DNA of 64,000 bases. Origin: Ferrovibrio sp964218355. GTDB lineage: Bacteria; Pseudomonadota; Alphaproteobacteria; Ferrovibrionales; Ferrovibrionaceae. The notes under the pieces were generated by a model that saw nothing but the letters and a program-made list of their open reading frames with translations, had not been told where the DNA came from and searched no databases. The stretch is taken from positions 91,694 through 155,693 of the forward strand of contig NZ_CAXPMC010000007.1 of assembly GCF_964218355.1 (NCBI RefSeq), given 5' to 3'. Positions 25,556 to 33,752 of this stretch are shown here, piece by piece (the stretch's first letter is position 1; every line of letters starts with the position of its first letter). Position numbers and translations under genes: made by a program.

Positions 25556-25987
25556 ATGAATGTTGCAGCCATACTCAGGGAAAAAAGGGGTGGCGTGATC
25601 GGCGCCAAGCCCGGGGACAGCGTCGAGGCGGTCTGCCAGCTGCTGGCGGACAAGGGCATCGGTGCCGTGCTGGTGCTCAGGCCGGATGGCAGTATCGGCG
25701 GCATCGTTTCCGAGCGCGACATCGTGCGCGGCCTGGCGATGATCGGCACCGACCTGCTGCAGCAGAGCGTCGACAGCATCATGACCAAGACGGTGATGGT
25801 CTGCTCCAGCCACGACACCATCGAGGATATCATGCATCTGATGACCAAGCGGCGCATCCGCCACCTGCCGGTGGTCGATGACGGCAAGCTGACCGGCATG
25901 ATCTCGATCGGCGACGTGGTGAAGAAGCGCATTGCCGATACCGAGATGGAGGCCGAGGCCCTGCGGCAATATATCGCCACCGGCTGA
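25556..25987 (+). CDS. CBS-domain pair protein
   Basis: A 143-residue protein consisting of two CBS motifs (about 8-60 and 75-130), with the typical IGGIVSERDIVRGLA and RIRHLPVVDDGKLTGMISIGDVVK segments. Such stand-alone CBS pairs bind adenine nucleotides and act as energy or redox sensors. The gene lies 48 bp after the DHH phosphoesterase and 20 bp before mobA, and may be co-transcribed with them. Its partner is not identifiable. Confidence 0.92.
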   Translation: MNVAAILREKRGGVIGAKPGDSVEAVCQLLADKGIGAVLVLRPDGSIGGIVSERDIVRGLAMIGTDLLQQSVDSIMTKTVMVCSSHDTIEDIMHLMTKRRIRHLPVVDDGKLTGMISIGDVVKKRIADTEMEAEALRQYIATG

Positions 25988-26007
25988 GAAAGCCCCTATA
26001 CAGGGGC

Positions 26008-26634
26008 ATGGCGGAACAGACGCGCGGCGCAATTCTCGGCATCATCCTGGCTGGCGGGCAGGGCCGGCGCATGGGTGGCGACAAGCCGCTGCAGGAACTG
26101 GCCGGCCGGCCGCTGCTGGCTCATGTGGCGGCCCGGCTGGCGCCCCAGGTCGATGCCGTCATCCTCAATGCCAATGACGACCCGGCCCGCTATGCCGCCT
26201 TCGGCCTGCCGGTGGCGGCGGATCCGGTTCCGGATTTCGCCGGGCCGCTGGCCGGCATCCTTGCCGGCATGGACTGGGCGCGGGCGAACCGGCCGGAAAC
26301 GGTCGCGCTGCTCAGCGTGCCGGCCGATGCGCCGTTCCTGCCGCGGGATCTGGCGGTGCGGATGATGGCGGCGCGCGACCGGGCCGGTGCGGAGATCGCC
26401 TGCGCGGCTTCCGGCGGGCAGCTGCATCCGGTGGTGGGCCTGTGGCCGCTGGCCCTGCGTGACGACCTGCGGCATGCCCTGATCGCAGACGGCGTCCGCC
26501 GCATGACCGATTACACGGCGCGCCACCATATGGCACAGGCCGCATTCGGCACCGATCCGGTCGACCCCTTCTTCAACGTGAACACGCCCGCCGATCTTGC
26601 GGCGGCAGAGGCGCTGGCCGCAGCGTCAATCTGA
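26008..26634 (+). CDS. mobA: Molybdenum cofactor guanylyltransferase
   Basis: Attaches GMP to molybdopterin to form the guanine-dinucleotide cofactor. The 208-residue protein has the nucleotidyltransferase motif LAGGQGRRMGGDK (residues 14-26), the metal-site region LLSVPADAPFLPRDL, and the C-terminal FFNVNTPADL segment of MobA. Its 3' end overlaps the convergent antiporter gene by 9 bp. mobB and moeA lie about 2.2 kb away, separated by the antiporter and sodB. Confidence 0.94.
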   Translation: MAEQTRGAILGIILAGGQGRRMGGDKPLQELAGRPLLAHVAARLAPQVDAVILNANDDPARYAAFGLPVAADPVPDFAGPLAGILAGMDWARANRPETVALLSVPADAPFLPRDLAVRMMAARDRAGAEIACAASGGQLHPVVGLWPLALRDDLRHALIADGVRRMTDYTARHHMAQAAFGTDPVDPFFNVNTPADLAAAEALAAASI

Positions 26635-27870
26635 CGGCAGGTCGCGGGCGCCGAGGCGGCGCAGCAGGTCGGGCCGCGCCAGCAGCCAGGCCTCGACCGG
26701 GCGCAGCAGCCGGAACAGCAGCGGATTGAGGGCGATCGAGAGCAGGGCGCCGGCCAGCACGAGGTCGCGGCCCTCCTCGGGCAGCAGGCCGTAGGAGACG
26801 CCGAGGCCGGCCAGGATGAACGAAAACTCGCCGATCTGCGCCAGGCTGGCCGAGACGGTCAGTGCCGTGGTCAGCGGATGCCGGAAGGCCAGCACGATCA
26901 GGAAGGCGGCCAGCGATTTGCCGCCGATGATGATCAGCAGGACGGCGAGCAGCGGCAGCGGTGCCTGGGTGACGATAGCGGGATCGAACAGCATGCCGAC
27001 CGAGACGAAGAACAGCACCGCGAATGCGTCCTGGAAGGGCAGCGAGCGCTGGGCGGCATCGTGGCTGAGATCGGACTCGTTCATGATCATGCCGGCGAAG
27101 AAGGCGCCCAGTGCGAAGGAAACGTCGAACAGCGTGGCGGCCCCCCAGGCGATGCCGAGCGCGGCGGCAAGCACCGCCAGGGTGAACAGCTCGCGCGATC
27201 CTGTGGCATCCACCTTCGCCAGCAGCCACGGGATCACCCGTTTGCCGACCAGCAGGGCAAGGCCGGCAAAGGCCGCGACCTTGATGACGGTCAGGGCCAG
27301 ATTCTGCAGCAGGTTGTCACCGGCATAGATCGAGGGGCGGCCGCCCAGCGTGTCGGCCAGCGGCGGCAGCAGAAGCAGGGCGAGGATCATGAAGATGTCC
27401 TCGACGATCAGCCAGCCGACCGCGATGCGGCTTTCCGGATTGCCAAGGTCGCCGCGCGCCTCCATGGCGCGCAGCAGCACCACGGTGCTGGCCACCGACA
27501 GCGACAGGCCGAAGATGATCCCGGCGCCGATGCCCCAGCCAAAGGCCTGGGCAACGCCGAAGCCGAGCAGGCTGGCCACCAGAATCTGGGCCAGCGCGCC
27601 GGGGATGGCGATCCAGCGCACCTGCATCAGATCGCGGGTCGAGAAATGCAGGCCGACGCCGAACATCAGCAGGATCACGCCCACCTCGGCCAGCTGCTGG
27701 GCCAACACGGTATCGGCAATATAGCCCGGGGTATGCGGGCCGACGGCAATGCCGGCCAGCAGGTAGCCGACCAGGGGCGACAGCCGGAACTGCCGGGCCA
27801 CGAAGCCGAAGGCAAAGGCGATCACGAAGGCCATGGCCAGCATGGTGATCAGCGGCGTGTCGTGCGGCAT
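26626..27870 (-). CDS. Kef-type/CPA2 monovalent cation:proton antiporter
   Basis: A 414-residue inner-membrane antiporter with about 12 helices. Family hallmarks include SPLVGYLLAGIAVGPHTPG (about 30-50) and the SLSVASTVVLLRAME helix with the following GWLIVEDIFMILALL. It lacks a C-terminal TrkA-N/RCK nucleotide-binding domain, so it is shorter than KefB/KefC and closer to YbaL/NhaS-like forms. Start 27870 is supported by AGGGAAC nine bases upstream; the frame extends to 27936 without support. It is convergent with mobA. Confidence 0.88.
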   Translation of the reverse strand: MPHDTPLITMLAMAFVIAFAFGFVARQFRLSPLVGYLLAGIAVGPHTPGYIADTVLAQQLAEVGVILLMFGVGLHFSTRDLMQVRWIAIPGALAQILVASLLGFGVAQAFGWGIGAGIIFGLSLSVASTVVLLRAMEARGDLGNPESRIAVGWLIVEDIFMILALLLLPPLADTLGGRPSIYAGDNLLQNLALTVIKVAAFAGLALLVGKRVIPWLLAKVDATGSRELFTLAVLAAALGIAWGAATLFDVSFALGAFFAGMIMNESDLSHDAAQRSLPFQDAFAVLFFVSVGMLFDPAIVTQAPLPLLAVLLIIIGGKSLAAFLIVLAFRHPLTTALTVSASLAQIGEFSFILAGLGVSYGLLPEEGRDLVLAGALLSIALNPLLFRLLRPVEAWLLARPDLLRRLGARDLPSD

Positions 27871-27966
27871 TGCGACATGTTCCCTGCCGGCGACAGGTAC
27901 CGGCGTGTTTCTTGTGGGGCCTTCCGCCTTACGCATCCGTTAATGCGCCGGCCCCGTCCTCATACA

Positions 27967-27996
27967 GAAAGGGCGGCAGATGCCCGCCGCCCTTTC
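27967..27996 (-). terminator. Hairpin between sodB and the antiporter gene
   Basis: Arms GAAAGGGCGGC (27967-27977) and GCCGCCCTTTC (27986-27996) are an 11-bp perfect inverted repeat with an 8-base loop. On the minus strand the stem ends in TTTCTGT, a modest U-tract, 17 bp after the sodB stop. Confidence 0.7.
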
Positions 27997-28013
27997 GCAT
28001 CCTGCAGCCAGGA

Positions 28014-28616
28014 TCAGCCGAGGTTCTTTTCGGCGAATTCCCAGTTCAGCAGCTTGTCGATCACTGCATTGGCGTAATCCGGGCGACGGTTCTGCCAGTC
28101 GAGGTAATAGGCATGCTCCCACACGTCGATGGTCAGCAGCGGCTTGACGCCGTCGACGGTCAGCGGGGTTTCGGCATTCGGGGTCTTGCGGATGGTCAGC
28201 TTGCCGCCCTCAAGGCAGAGCCAGGCCCAGCCGGAGCCGAACTGGCCGACGCAGGCAGCGGCGAAATCGGCCTTGAACTTGTCGTAGTCGCCGAAGCTGT
28301 CCTTGATCAGGTCGGCCATCTTGCCGGTCGGCTTGCCGCCGCCATTGGGGCGCAGGCTGTCCCAGTAGAAATCATGGTTCCAGACCTGGGCGGCATTGTT
28401 GAAGATGCCGGCCTTGTCGGCCTTGCCGGCCACCGCCCTGATCACCTCGACCAGGCTCTTGTCCTTCAGCGGGTCGTTGGCCAGCAGATTGTTCAGGTTG
28501 TTGAGATAGGTGGTGTGATGCTTGCCGTAGTGGAAGCCGATCGTGCCGGCATTGACAACCGGGCTCAGGGCGTCGTCGGCATAGGGGAGGGGTTTCATGG
28601 TGAACGGGGCACTCAT
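28014..28616 (-). CDS. sodB: Superoxide dismutase (Fe type)
   Basis: Dismutates superoxide in the cytoplasm. The 200-residue protein has metal ligands His29 (FHYGKHH), His81 (VWNHDFYW), Asp164 and His168 (DVWEHAYY). A Gln in the AQVWNHDFYW segment (residue 77) is the arrangement found in Fe enzymes, though Mn or cambialistic use cannot be excluded. It is monocistronic, with a hairpin terminator immediately downstream, and diverges from mobB across about 217 bp that must hold both promoters. Confidence 0.96.
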   Translation of the reverse strand: MSAPFTMKPLPYADDALSPVVNAGTIGFHYGKHHTTYLNNLNNLLANDPLKDKSLVEVIRAVAGKADKAGIFNNAAQVWNHDFYWDSLRPNGGGKPTGKMADLIKDSFGDYDKFKADFAAACVGQFGSGWAWLCLEGGKLTIRKTPNAETPLTVDGVKPLLTIDVWEHAYYLDWQNRRPDYANAVIDKLLNWEFAEKNLG

Positions 28617-28833
28617 CAGGTAACACTCCTTTGTTTCGCGCTGTCTTCTCTGTTCTGATCTGCCAGTCTGGGCGCTGCCCTAAATAGGACATTGCCGGGG
28701 AAAGGAAAACCAAGCTGCACCAGCGACATGGCGATAATTTGACGATTCCCTGCGGAACCGTGAATGTTCCGGTCTTCGGCTAGTTTTCCTGTTCTGCCGC
28801 CATTATAATCAAAGCCTTGGCCTCGGCTTCCGG

Positions 28834-29400
28834 ATGGATGGGCAGATGCACAGCAGCAAGAATGGCGGTGCCATGGCGGTGCTTGGCTTCGCCGGCTGGA
28901 GCGGTGCCGGCAAGACCACGCTGCTGACCGCGGTGCTTCCCGGCCTGGTTGGCCGCGGCCTGCGGGTCTCGACCATCAAGCATGCCCATCATGATTTCGA
29001 CATCGACCGGCCTGGCAAGGATTCCTTCCGCCATCGCGAGGCGGGTGCCAGCGAGGTGCTGATCGGTTCCGGCCGGCGCTTCGCCCTGATGCACGAATAT
29101 CGCGACGAAGCCGAGGCCGGCCTCGATGCGCTGCTGGCCCGGCTCAGCCCCGTCGACCTGGTGCTGGTCGAGGGTTTCAAATACGAACCGATCCCGAAGA
29201 TCGAGGTCTGGCGGGCCGCTTCCGGCAAGCCGATGCTGCAGCCGGAAGATCCCCGCATCATCGCGGTTGCCGGCGACCGTCCGGTGGCCGGACTGCCGGT
29301 GCCCTGGCTGGATGCCGGTGCGCCGGAGACGGTGGTGGCCTTCATTGCCGACTGGCTGGATGGTCTTGCCGCAGGAAAGCGCCGTGGCGCGGCTGAATGA
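28834..29400 (+). CDS. mobB: Molybdopterin-guanine dinucleotide biosynthesis adapter (MobB)
   Basis: A P-loop GTP-binding accessory protein of Mo-cofactor synthesis. The Walker A motif GWSGAGKTT is at residues 21-29 counted from ATG 28834, followed by the family's STIKHAHHDFDIDRPGKDS segment and DLVLVEGFK. ATG 28846 and ATG 28873 are plausible alternative starts, the latter giving the minimal MAVLGFAG N-terminus; none has a strong ribosome site. It overlaps moeA and is clearly co-transcribed with it. Confidence 0.93.
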   Translation: MDGQMHSSKNGGAMAVLGFAGWSGAGKTTLLTAVLPGLVGRGLRVSTIKHAHHDFDIDRPGKDSFRHREAGASEVLIGSGRRFALMHEYRDEAEAGLDALLARLSPVDLVLVEGFKYEPIPKIEVWRAASGKPMLQPEDPRIIAVAGDRPVAGLPVPWLDAGAPETVVAFIADWLDGLAAGKRRGAAE

Positions 29401-30661
29401 CGATTGTTTTGCCGATGGCGGTGCGCTGACCCGCCTGGATGCGGCGCTGGCCCAGCTGCTGCAGCGCCTAGTGCCGCTGACGGAGATCGAGACCTGCCCG
29501 ACCGGCCTGGCGGCGGGGCGGGCCCTGGCGGTGCCGCTGGCGGCGCGGCTGCCCCTGCCGCCGCAGGACAATGCCGCCGTGGACGGATATGCCGTCTATC
29601 ATGCCGACCTGCTGCCAGGGGCGGCAACGCGGTTGCCGGTGATCGGCCGGGCCGCAGCCGGACATCCTTTTGCCGGCCTGCAGCCGCGCGGCGCCGCTGT
29701 CAAAATCCTGACCGGTGCGATGATGCCGGCTGCCGCCAGTGCCGGCGGCGGCCCCGATACCGTGCTGATGCAGGAGGATTGCAGCGAAACCGACGGCCAT
29801 GTGGTGATCCCGCCCGGGATTGTGCCCGGCGCCAATTGCCGGCGGGCCGGCGAGGATGTTCGGCAGGGGGCGGAAATCCTGCCGGCCGGCCGCCGGCTGG
29901 CACCGGGCGATCTGGCGCTGGCCGCCGCGGCCGGCCATGCAGGGCTGCCGGTTTTCCGGCCCCTGCGTATTGCCCTGCTGTCGACCGGCGATGAGCTGCA
30001 CGAAGCCGGCCAGCCATTGCCGGCCGGCGGTATCCACGATGCCAATCGCCCGTTGCTGGCGGCCCTGCTGTCGGGGATCGGCTGCCATGTCAGCGATCTC
30101 GGTATCCAGCCGGACCGCCAGGGGCATCTGGCCGGCCTGTTTGCCGAGGTATCGGCGACCCATGACGCGATCGTCACCTCCGGCGGCGTGTCGGGTGGCG
30201 AGGAAGATCACGTGAAGGCCGCCATTGCGGCAGCCGGTGGCCGGCTGCATGCGTGGCGGCTGGCGATCCGGCCGGGCAAACCGGTGGCACTGGGCCAGGT
30301 CGGTGCCGTGCCGGTGATCGGCCTGCCCGGCAATCCGGTGGCTGCGGCCCTGACCTTTGCCTTTTTTGCCGGTCCGCTGCTGCAGAAGCTGGGCGGCTAT
30401 ATACCGATGCCGCCGCGTGGGTTTGCGGTCCGTTCGGGCTTTCGCTGGGCCAAGCGGGCCGGGCTGCGCGAATGGCTGCGGGTTTCGCTCGAACCGGACG
30501 GGACGGGCGGCTGGCTGGCCCGCAAATATCCTGTGGACGGTGCCGGCATCCTGTCGTCGCTGGTACACAGCGACGGCGTGCTCGCCCTTGACGAAGACCG
30601 GAGCGGGCTGGAACCCGGAGAGACGGCGCTGTTTTACCCGTTCAGGGAACTCGGGCTCTAG
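29384..30661 (+). CDS. moeA: Molybdopterin molybdenumtransferase (MoeA)
   Basis: Inserts molybdate into adenylated molybdopterin. The 425-residue protein shows the MoeA order: PPQDNAAVDGYAVY near residue 63, ALLSTGDEL near 200, SGGVSGGEEDHVKAA near 265 and PGNPVAAAL near 312, then the C-terminal domain. GTG 29384 is chosen because AGGAA lies six bases upstream; ATG 29360 in the same frame is an alternative. The start lies inside the end of mobB, so translation is probably coupled. Confidence 0.94.
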   Translation: MARLNDDCFADGGALTRLDAALAQLLQRLVPLTEIETCPTGLAAGRALAVPLAARLPLPPQDNAAVDGYAVYHADLLPGAATRLPVIGRAAAGHPFAGLQPRGAAVKILTGAMMPAAASAGGGPDTVLMQEDCSETDGHVVIPPGIVPGANCRRAGEDVRQGAEILPAGRRLAPGDLALAAAAGHAGLPVFRPLRIALLSTGDELHEAGQPLPAGGIHDANRPLLAALLSGIGCHVSDLGIQPDRQGHLAGLFAEVSATHDAIVTSGGVSGGEEDHVKAAIAAAGGRLHAWRLAIRPGKPVALGQVGAVPVIGLPGNPVAAALTFAFFAGPLLQKLGGYIPMPPRGFAVRSGFRWAKRAGLREWLRVSLEPDGTGGWLARKYPVDGAGILSSLVHSDGVLALDEDRSGLEPGETALFYPFRELGL

Positions 30662-30664
30662 CGG

Positions 30665-32104
30665 TCAGCTGCTGCCGATCTGGCGCAGGATGTGGTCTGG
30701 CTTCAGTGTTTCGGCGAAACCTGGGGTCTCGACGATCGGCGCCACCGCATCCCCCTCGATGAAGCTGAAGCCGGCGGCAATGGCCGTCGAAACGTCGTCG
30801 TGGCTGGAGGCAAAGGCCAGCACGGATTCCATCCGGTGCAGCGCGGCCCGTTTGGCGAAGCTCGACAGGAGGTTGAGCCGCTTGCCGATATCGACCTCAT
30901 CCTGCGGAACCCAGGTCGAGAAGGTGTGGCAGCCGGTGGTGGCATAGAGATCGATCAGGCGGAAATCGGGCGCGATATGCAGCACGCGGGTGGCGCAGAA
31001 GGGCTGGATATAGGCCATCACCTCGGCGACACGGCTGGCGGGCGTGCCGGCCGGGATATTGTGGATTGCCATGCCGAGGAATTTCGAAATGCCGGCCGGG
31101 ATCTCCTTCAGGCGGGCAAAATACACATCCCGCAGTTTCGATTGCGCCAGGGTATCGAAATTCACCGACATGATGGCGATGCCCTTGCGACCGCTGGTCA
31201 GCATGCGATGGACGCCGAGCAGGCCGGTGGTGAGCGTGTAGCGATCGAGGTGAAAGGGCAGTTCGGCCGGGTTCTCGAGGAACGGGTCGTCGATCTCCAG
31301 CGCCGGCCGGCCGGTCGGCACATGGATGACGGTCGAATGATAGATGTTGAAGGTCCGGCGCTTGATGCCGAAGGCGGGATAGAACCCGGCCTGGCATTCC
31401 TTGAGAAAGGCCGCGATGGTTTTCTTCTGGAACAGGCCGGCCAGCGACTGGTCGAGATCGGTCAGGTCTGGCCCGGCGCCGGTAACCGCCGGCCCGACCT
31501 GCGACAGGTCGGGATCGGCCTCGGCGCCCTGGTGGAAAAAGGTCACGCTGTCGTCCTGCGGTGCCGCCTCGGCGGCGGCGCGGACATAGTTGACCAGGTC
31601 CTGCAGCGATTCAACGCGCTGCAGGACCAGCTTGCGGTCAACTTCGGCCACGGTGGAAGAGACGATGATCTCGCGGTCGGCCGGCAATTCGCCGACCACC
31701 AGCTTCTGGACTTCGTCGGCGATCACCTTTGCCTTGAAAGCCGCTTCCTGCCGGCCCAGCCGGGTGAACAGGATCAGGTAATTCTCGTCATCGACCTTGT
31801 AATAGGCATCGGTGACGTCGAGCCGCCGCCGCAGGATTCCCTCGACGAGATGGAAAATCTGCTCGGCCCGGTCCGGCCATTGCGGGCCAAGCTCCTGCCG
31901 GATCGCGGCGAGGCCGATCAGCTGCATGGTGCCGGCCGGCAGCTTGCTCGGCAGCGCGGTGCCGGGCGCCAGCGGTCTGCGGCCACCACCCGAAGGCGTG
32001 GTTTCCGCCTGGGACCGGCGCGGCTGCGTGGCGGGGGCGTCGTCGTCCCCGAACAGCATGTTGCCGATCCGGCCCATGAAGGATTTTGACTGCTGGTTGC
32101 TCAT
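30665..32104 (-). CDS. Unrecognised protein with degenerate GGDEF- and EAL-like regions
   Basis: A 479-residue cytoplasmic protein. After a low-complexity N-terminus (about 1-55), residues about 95-150 contain YYKVDDENYLILF followed by an alanine-rich helix, where a GGDEF domain would have RxGGDEFxxLL. The C-terminal 240 residues end with AIAAGFSFIEGDAVAP, similar in shape to the last strand of EAL domains (GFDYVQGYYF type). No catalytic Glu/Asp motifs of either domain are visible, so if related it should be a non-enzymatic sensor or scaffold. The comparison is by eye and uncertain. It is convergent with moeA (3 bp between stops) and preceded by the terminator after hisI. Confidence 0.6.
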   Translation of the reverse strand: MSNQQSKSFMGRIGNMLFGDDDAPATQPRRSQAETTPSGGGRRPLAPGTALPSKLPAGTMQLIGLAAIRQELGPQWPDRAEQIFHLVEGILRRRLDVTDAYYKVDDENYLILFTRLGRQEAAFKAKVIADEVQKLVVGELPADREIIVSSTVAEVDRKLVLQRVESLQDLVNYVRAAAEAAPQDDSVTFFHQGAEADPDLSQVGPAVTGAGPDLTDLDQSLAGLFQKKTIAAFLKECQAGFYPAFGIKRRTFNIYHSTVIHVPTGRPALEIDDPFLENPAELPFHLDRYTLTTGLLGVHRMLTSGRKGIAIMSVNFDTLAQSKLRDVYFARLKEIPAGISKFLGMAIHNIPAGTPASRVAEVMAYIQPFCATRVLHIAPDFRLIDLYATTGCHTFSTWVPQDEVDIGKRLNLLSSFAKRAALHRMESVLAFASSHDDVSTAIAAGFSFIEGDAVAPIVETPGFAETLKPDHILRQIGSS

Positions 32105-32210
32105 GTCTCAAAAATATAGGCACGGCTGGTCCTGTCCATGGCAGAAATCGAGCCGCATACATGCTTATTTTACAGTAATGCCTCTGTCGCCCGCGTGCGC
32201 CGCACAAGAA

Positions 32211-32235
32211 AAAGCCCGGGGTGAACCCGGGCTTT
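32211..32235 (-). terminator. Rho-independent terminator after hisI
   Basis: Arms AAAGCCCGGG (32211-32220) and CCCGGGCTTT (32226-32235) form a perfect 10-bp stem with a 5-base loop. On the minus strand it is followed by a T-run (complement of 32206-32210), 23 bp beyond the hisI stop. Confidence 0.9.
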
Positions 32236-32258
32236 CCCATATCACAGGACGCGGCAGA

Positions 32259-32723
32259 TCAGAGAATGGTCGGGTTCGGCGCATCGCCATAGACCGCCTT
32301 CGGATCGAAGGCCTTCTCGGTCTCCTCGAATTTCAGCGCGACCGGCTTGTCGCCCGCCTGGCCGGTCGGTACCGAGCGGTAGAAGCAGGAGCGGTAGCCG
32401 ACATGGCAGGAGGCATCGCCGGGGATTTTCACCCGCAGCCAGACCGCATCCTGATCATCGTCGATGCGCAGCTCGGCAACCTTCTGTACCAGGCCGGAGG
32501 TGGCACCCTTGTGCCACAGGACCTTGCGGCTGCGGCTCCAGTAATGTGCCTCGCCGGTTTCGATGGTGCGCGTCAGCGCCTCTGCATTCATGTAGCCCAG
32601 CATCAGGACTTCGCCGCTGTCGGCGTCGGTGGTCACACAGGGGATCAGGCCGTCAGCGTCGAATTTCGGCGCTAGGTCATGGCCTTCCTCGACCTGTTCC
32701 ACGGATATGCGCTTGGCGAACAC
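32259..32723 (-). CDS. hisI: Phosphoribosyl-AMP cyclohydrolase
   Basis: Third step of histidine synthesis, opening the adenine ring of PR-AMP. The 154-residue protein has the HisI core MLGYMNAEALTRTIETGEAHYWSRSR, the Mg-binding acidic cluster DDDQDA and Zn-binding Cys residues in DASCHVGYRSC. GTG 32723 is chosen because AGGAG is seven bases upstream; an in-frame ATG at 32771 has no such site. It is a stand-alone HisI, not fused to HisE. A strong terminator follows. Confidence 0.95.
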   Translation of the reverse strand: MFAKRISVEQVEEGHDLAPKFDADGLIPCVTTDADSGEVLMLGYMNAEALTRTIETGEAHYWSRSRKVLWHKGATSGLVQKVAELRIDDDQDAVWLRVKIPGDASCHVGYRSCFYRSVPTGQAGDKPVALKFEETEKAFDPKAVYGDAPNPTIL

Positions 32724-32848
32724 GGGCTTGCTCCTGTCCCGGCGGGCTGCCGGCCCCGGGGGCGGCAACAAGCCGGATTGCTCTTCAAAGATGGGCCGTT
32801 ATATATCGTCGGGCGGCCCCTGCTTCAAGCCAAGCCGCCCGGAGCCCC

Positions 32849-33307
32849 ATGCTGAACGCCCTGTATAATGAAAAAATCCTTGGTTTTGCGGCACATATTG
32901 GCCAGACCGAGCGCCTGCTGGCACCGGATGCGACGGTGACCCATCACAGCCCGCTCTGCGGCAGCCGCATCACCGTGGATGTCAGCCTCGGCCCCGATGG
33001 CCGCATCGCCGGCTATGGCCAGCAGGTCCGGGCCTGCGCGCTCGGCCAGGCGGCCGCCTCGATCCTGGGCCGGCATGTGCTGGGGCAGGATGCCGCCACC
33101 CTGCGGGAGCTGGCCGGCATTATGCGCCGCATGCTGAAGGAAGACGGGCCGCCGCCGGGCGCCGATTTCGCCGGCGGTGCCTTTGCCGATCTGGAAGTGC
33201 TGACCCCGGTGCGCGACCACAAGGCCCGGCACAATGCCGTGCTGCTGCCTTTCGAGGCGGTGGTGAAGGCCATCGACCAGATCGAGGCGGCGCGCGGCGC
33301 CGCATAG
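32849..33307 (+). CDS. Iron-sulfur scaffold-like protein (NifU/IscU N-domain), divergent
   Basis: A 152-residue protein of the IscU/NifU_N fold. Two of the three scaffold cysteines are present: Cys37 (SPLCGSRI) and Cys63 (VRACALGQA). The Asp usually following the first Cys-Gly is Ser39, and where the third Cys is expected the sequence reads ARHNAVLL (His128, Asn129). It may therefore bind clusters differently or act as an assembly adaptor. GGAG at 32841-32844 precedes ATG 32849. The neighbours are hisI (divergent) and sufE (convergent). Confidence 0.8.
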   Translation: MLNALYNEKILGFAAHIGQTERLLAPDATVTHHSPLCGSRITVDVSLGPDGRIAGYGQQVRACALGQAAASILGRHVLGQDAATLRELAGIMRRMLKEDGPPPGADFAGGAFADLEVLTPVRDHKARHNAVLLPFEAVVKAIDQIEAARGAA

Positions 33308-33317
33308 GCGCGATGGC

Positions 33318-33743
33318 TCAGGCGGCTTTCAGTTCCGCCCGGGCGACATTGCGGATCAGCGCGATCATGCCGTTCAGGCCGTTCACCCGGTTCGAGGTGA
33401 TGTTCTCCCAGACCCCGATCCTGTCGAGGAAGTCCGGCGGCGTATCGACGATCTCCTGCGCCGTGCGGCCGGAATAGACCTTCAGCAGCAGGGCGATCAG
33501 TCCGGCGACGATCTCGGATTCGCTGCTGGCCTGGTAGTGGATGCGGCCATCGCGGGCTTCGCCATGCAGCCAGGCGCGGTTGATGCAGCCCTTGACCCGC
33601 CAGTCGTCAGTGCGCAATGCGTCCGGGTAGGGAGGCAGCGACCGGCCGAGATCGATCAGATACCGGTAGCGGTCCATCCAGTCGTCGAACAGCGCGAAAT
33701 CCTCGATGATCTGCTGCTGGGTTTCCTGGATGCTCTCGCTCAT
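33318..33743 (-). CDS. sufE: SufE-family cysteine desulfurase activator
   Basis: Accepts persulfide sulfur from SufS for Fe-S cluster assembly. The 141-residue protein has the acceptor Cys53 in WRVKGCINRAW and the C-terminal LTSNRVNGLNGM-type segment (here ITSNRVNGLNGM). It is 9 bp downstream of cysS, so likely co-transcribed, and convergent with the NifU-like gene. The main suf operon is not in this window. Confidence 0.93.
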   Translation of the reverse strand: MSESIQETQQQIIEDFALFDDWMDRYRYLIDLGRSLPPYPDALRTDDWRVKGCINRAWLHGEARDGRIHYQASSESEIVAGLIALLLKVYSGRTAQEIVDTPPDFLDRIGVWENITSNRVNGLNGMIALIRNVARAELKAA

Positions 33744-33752
33744 GGCCGCCTC

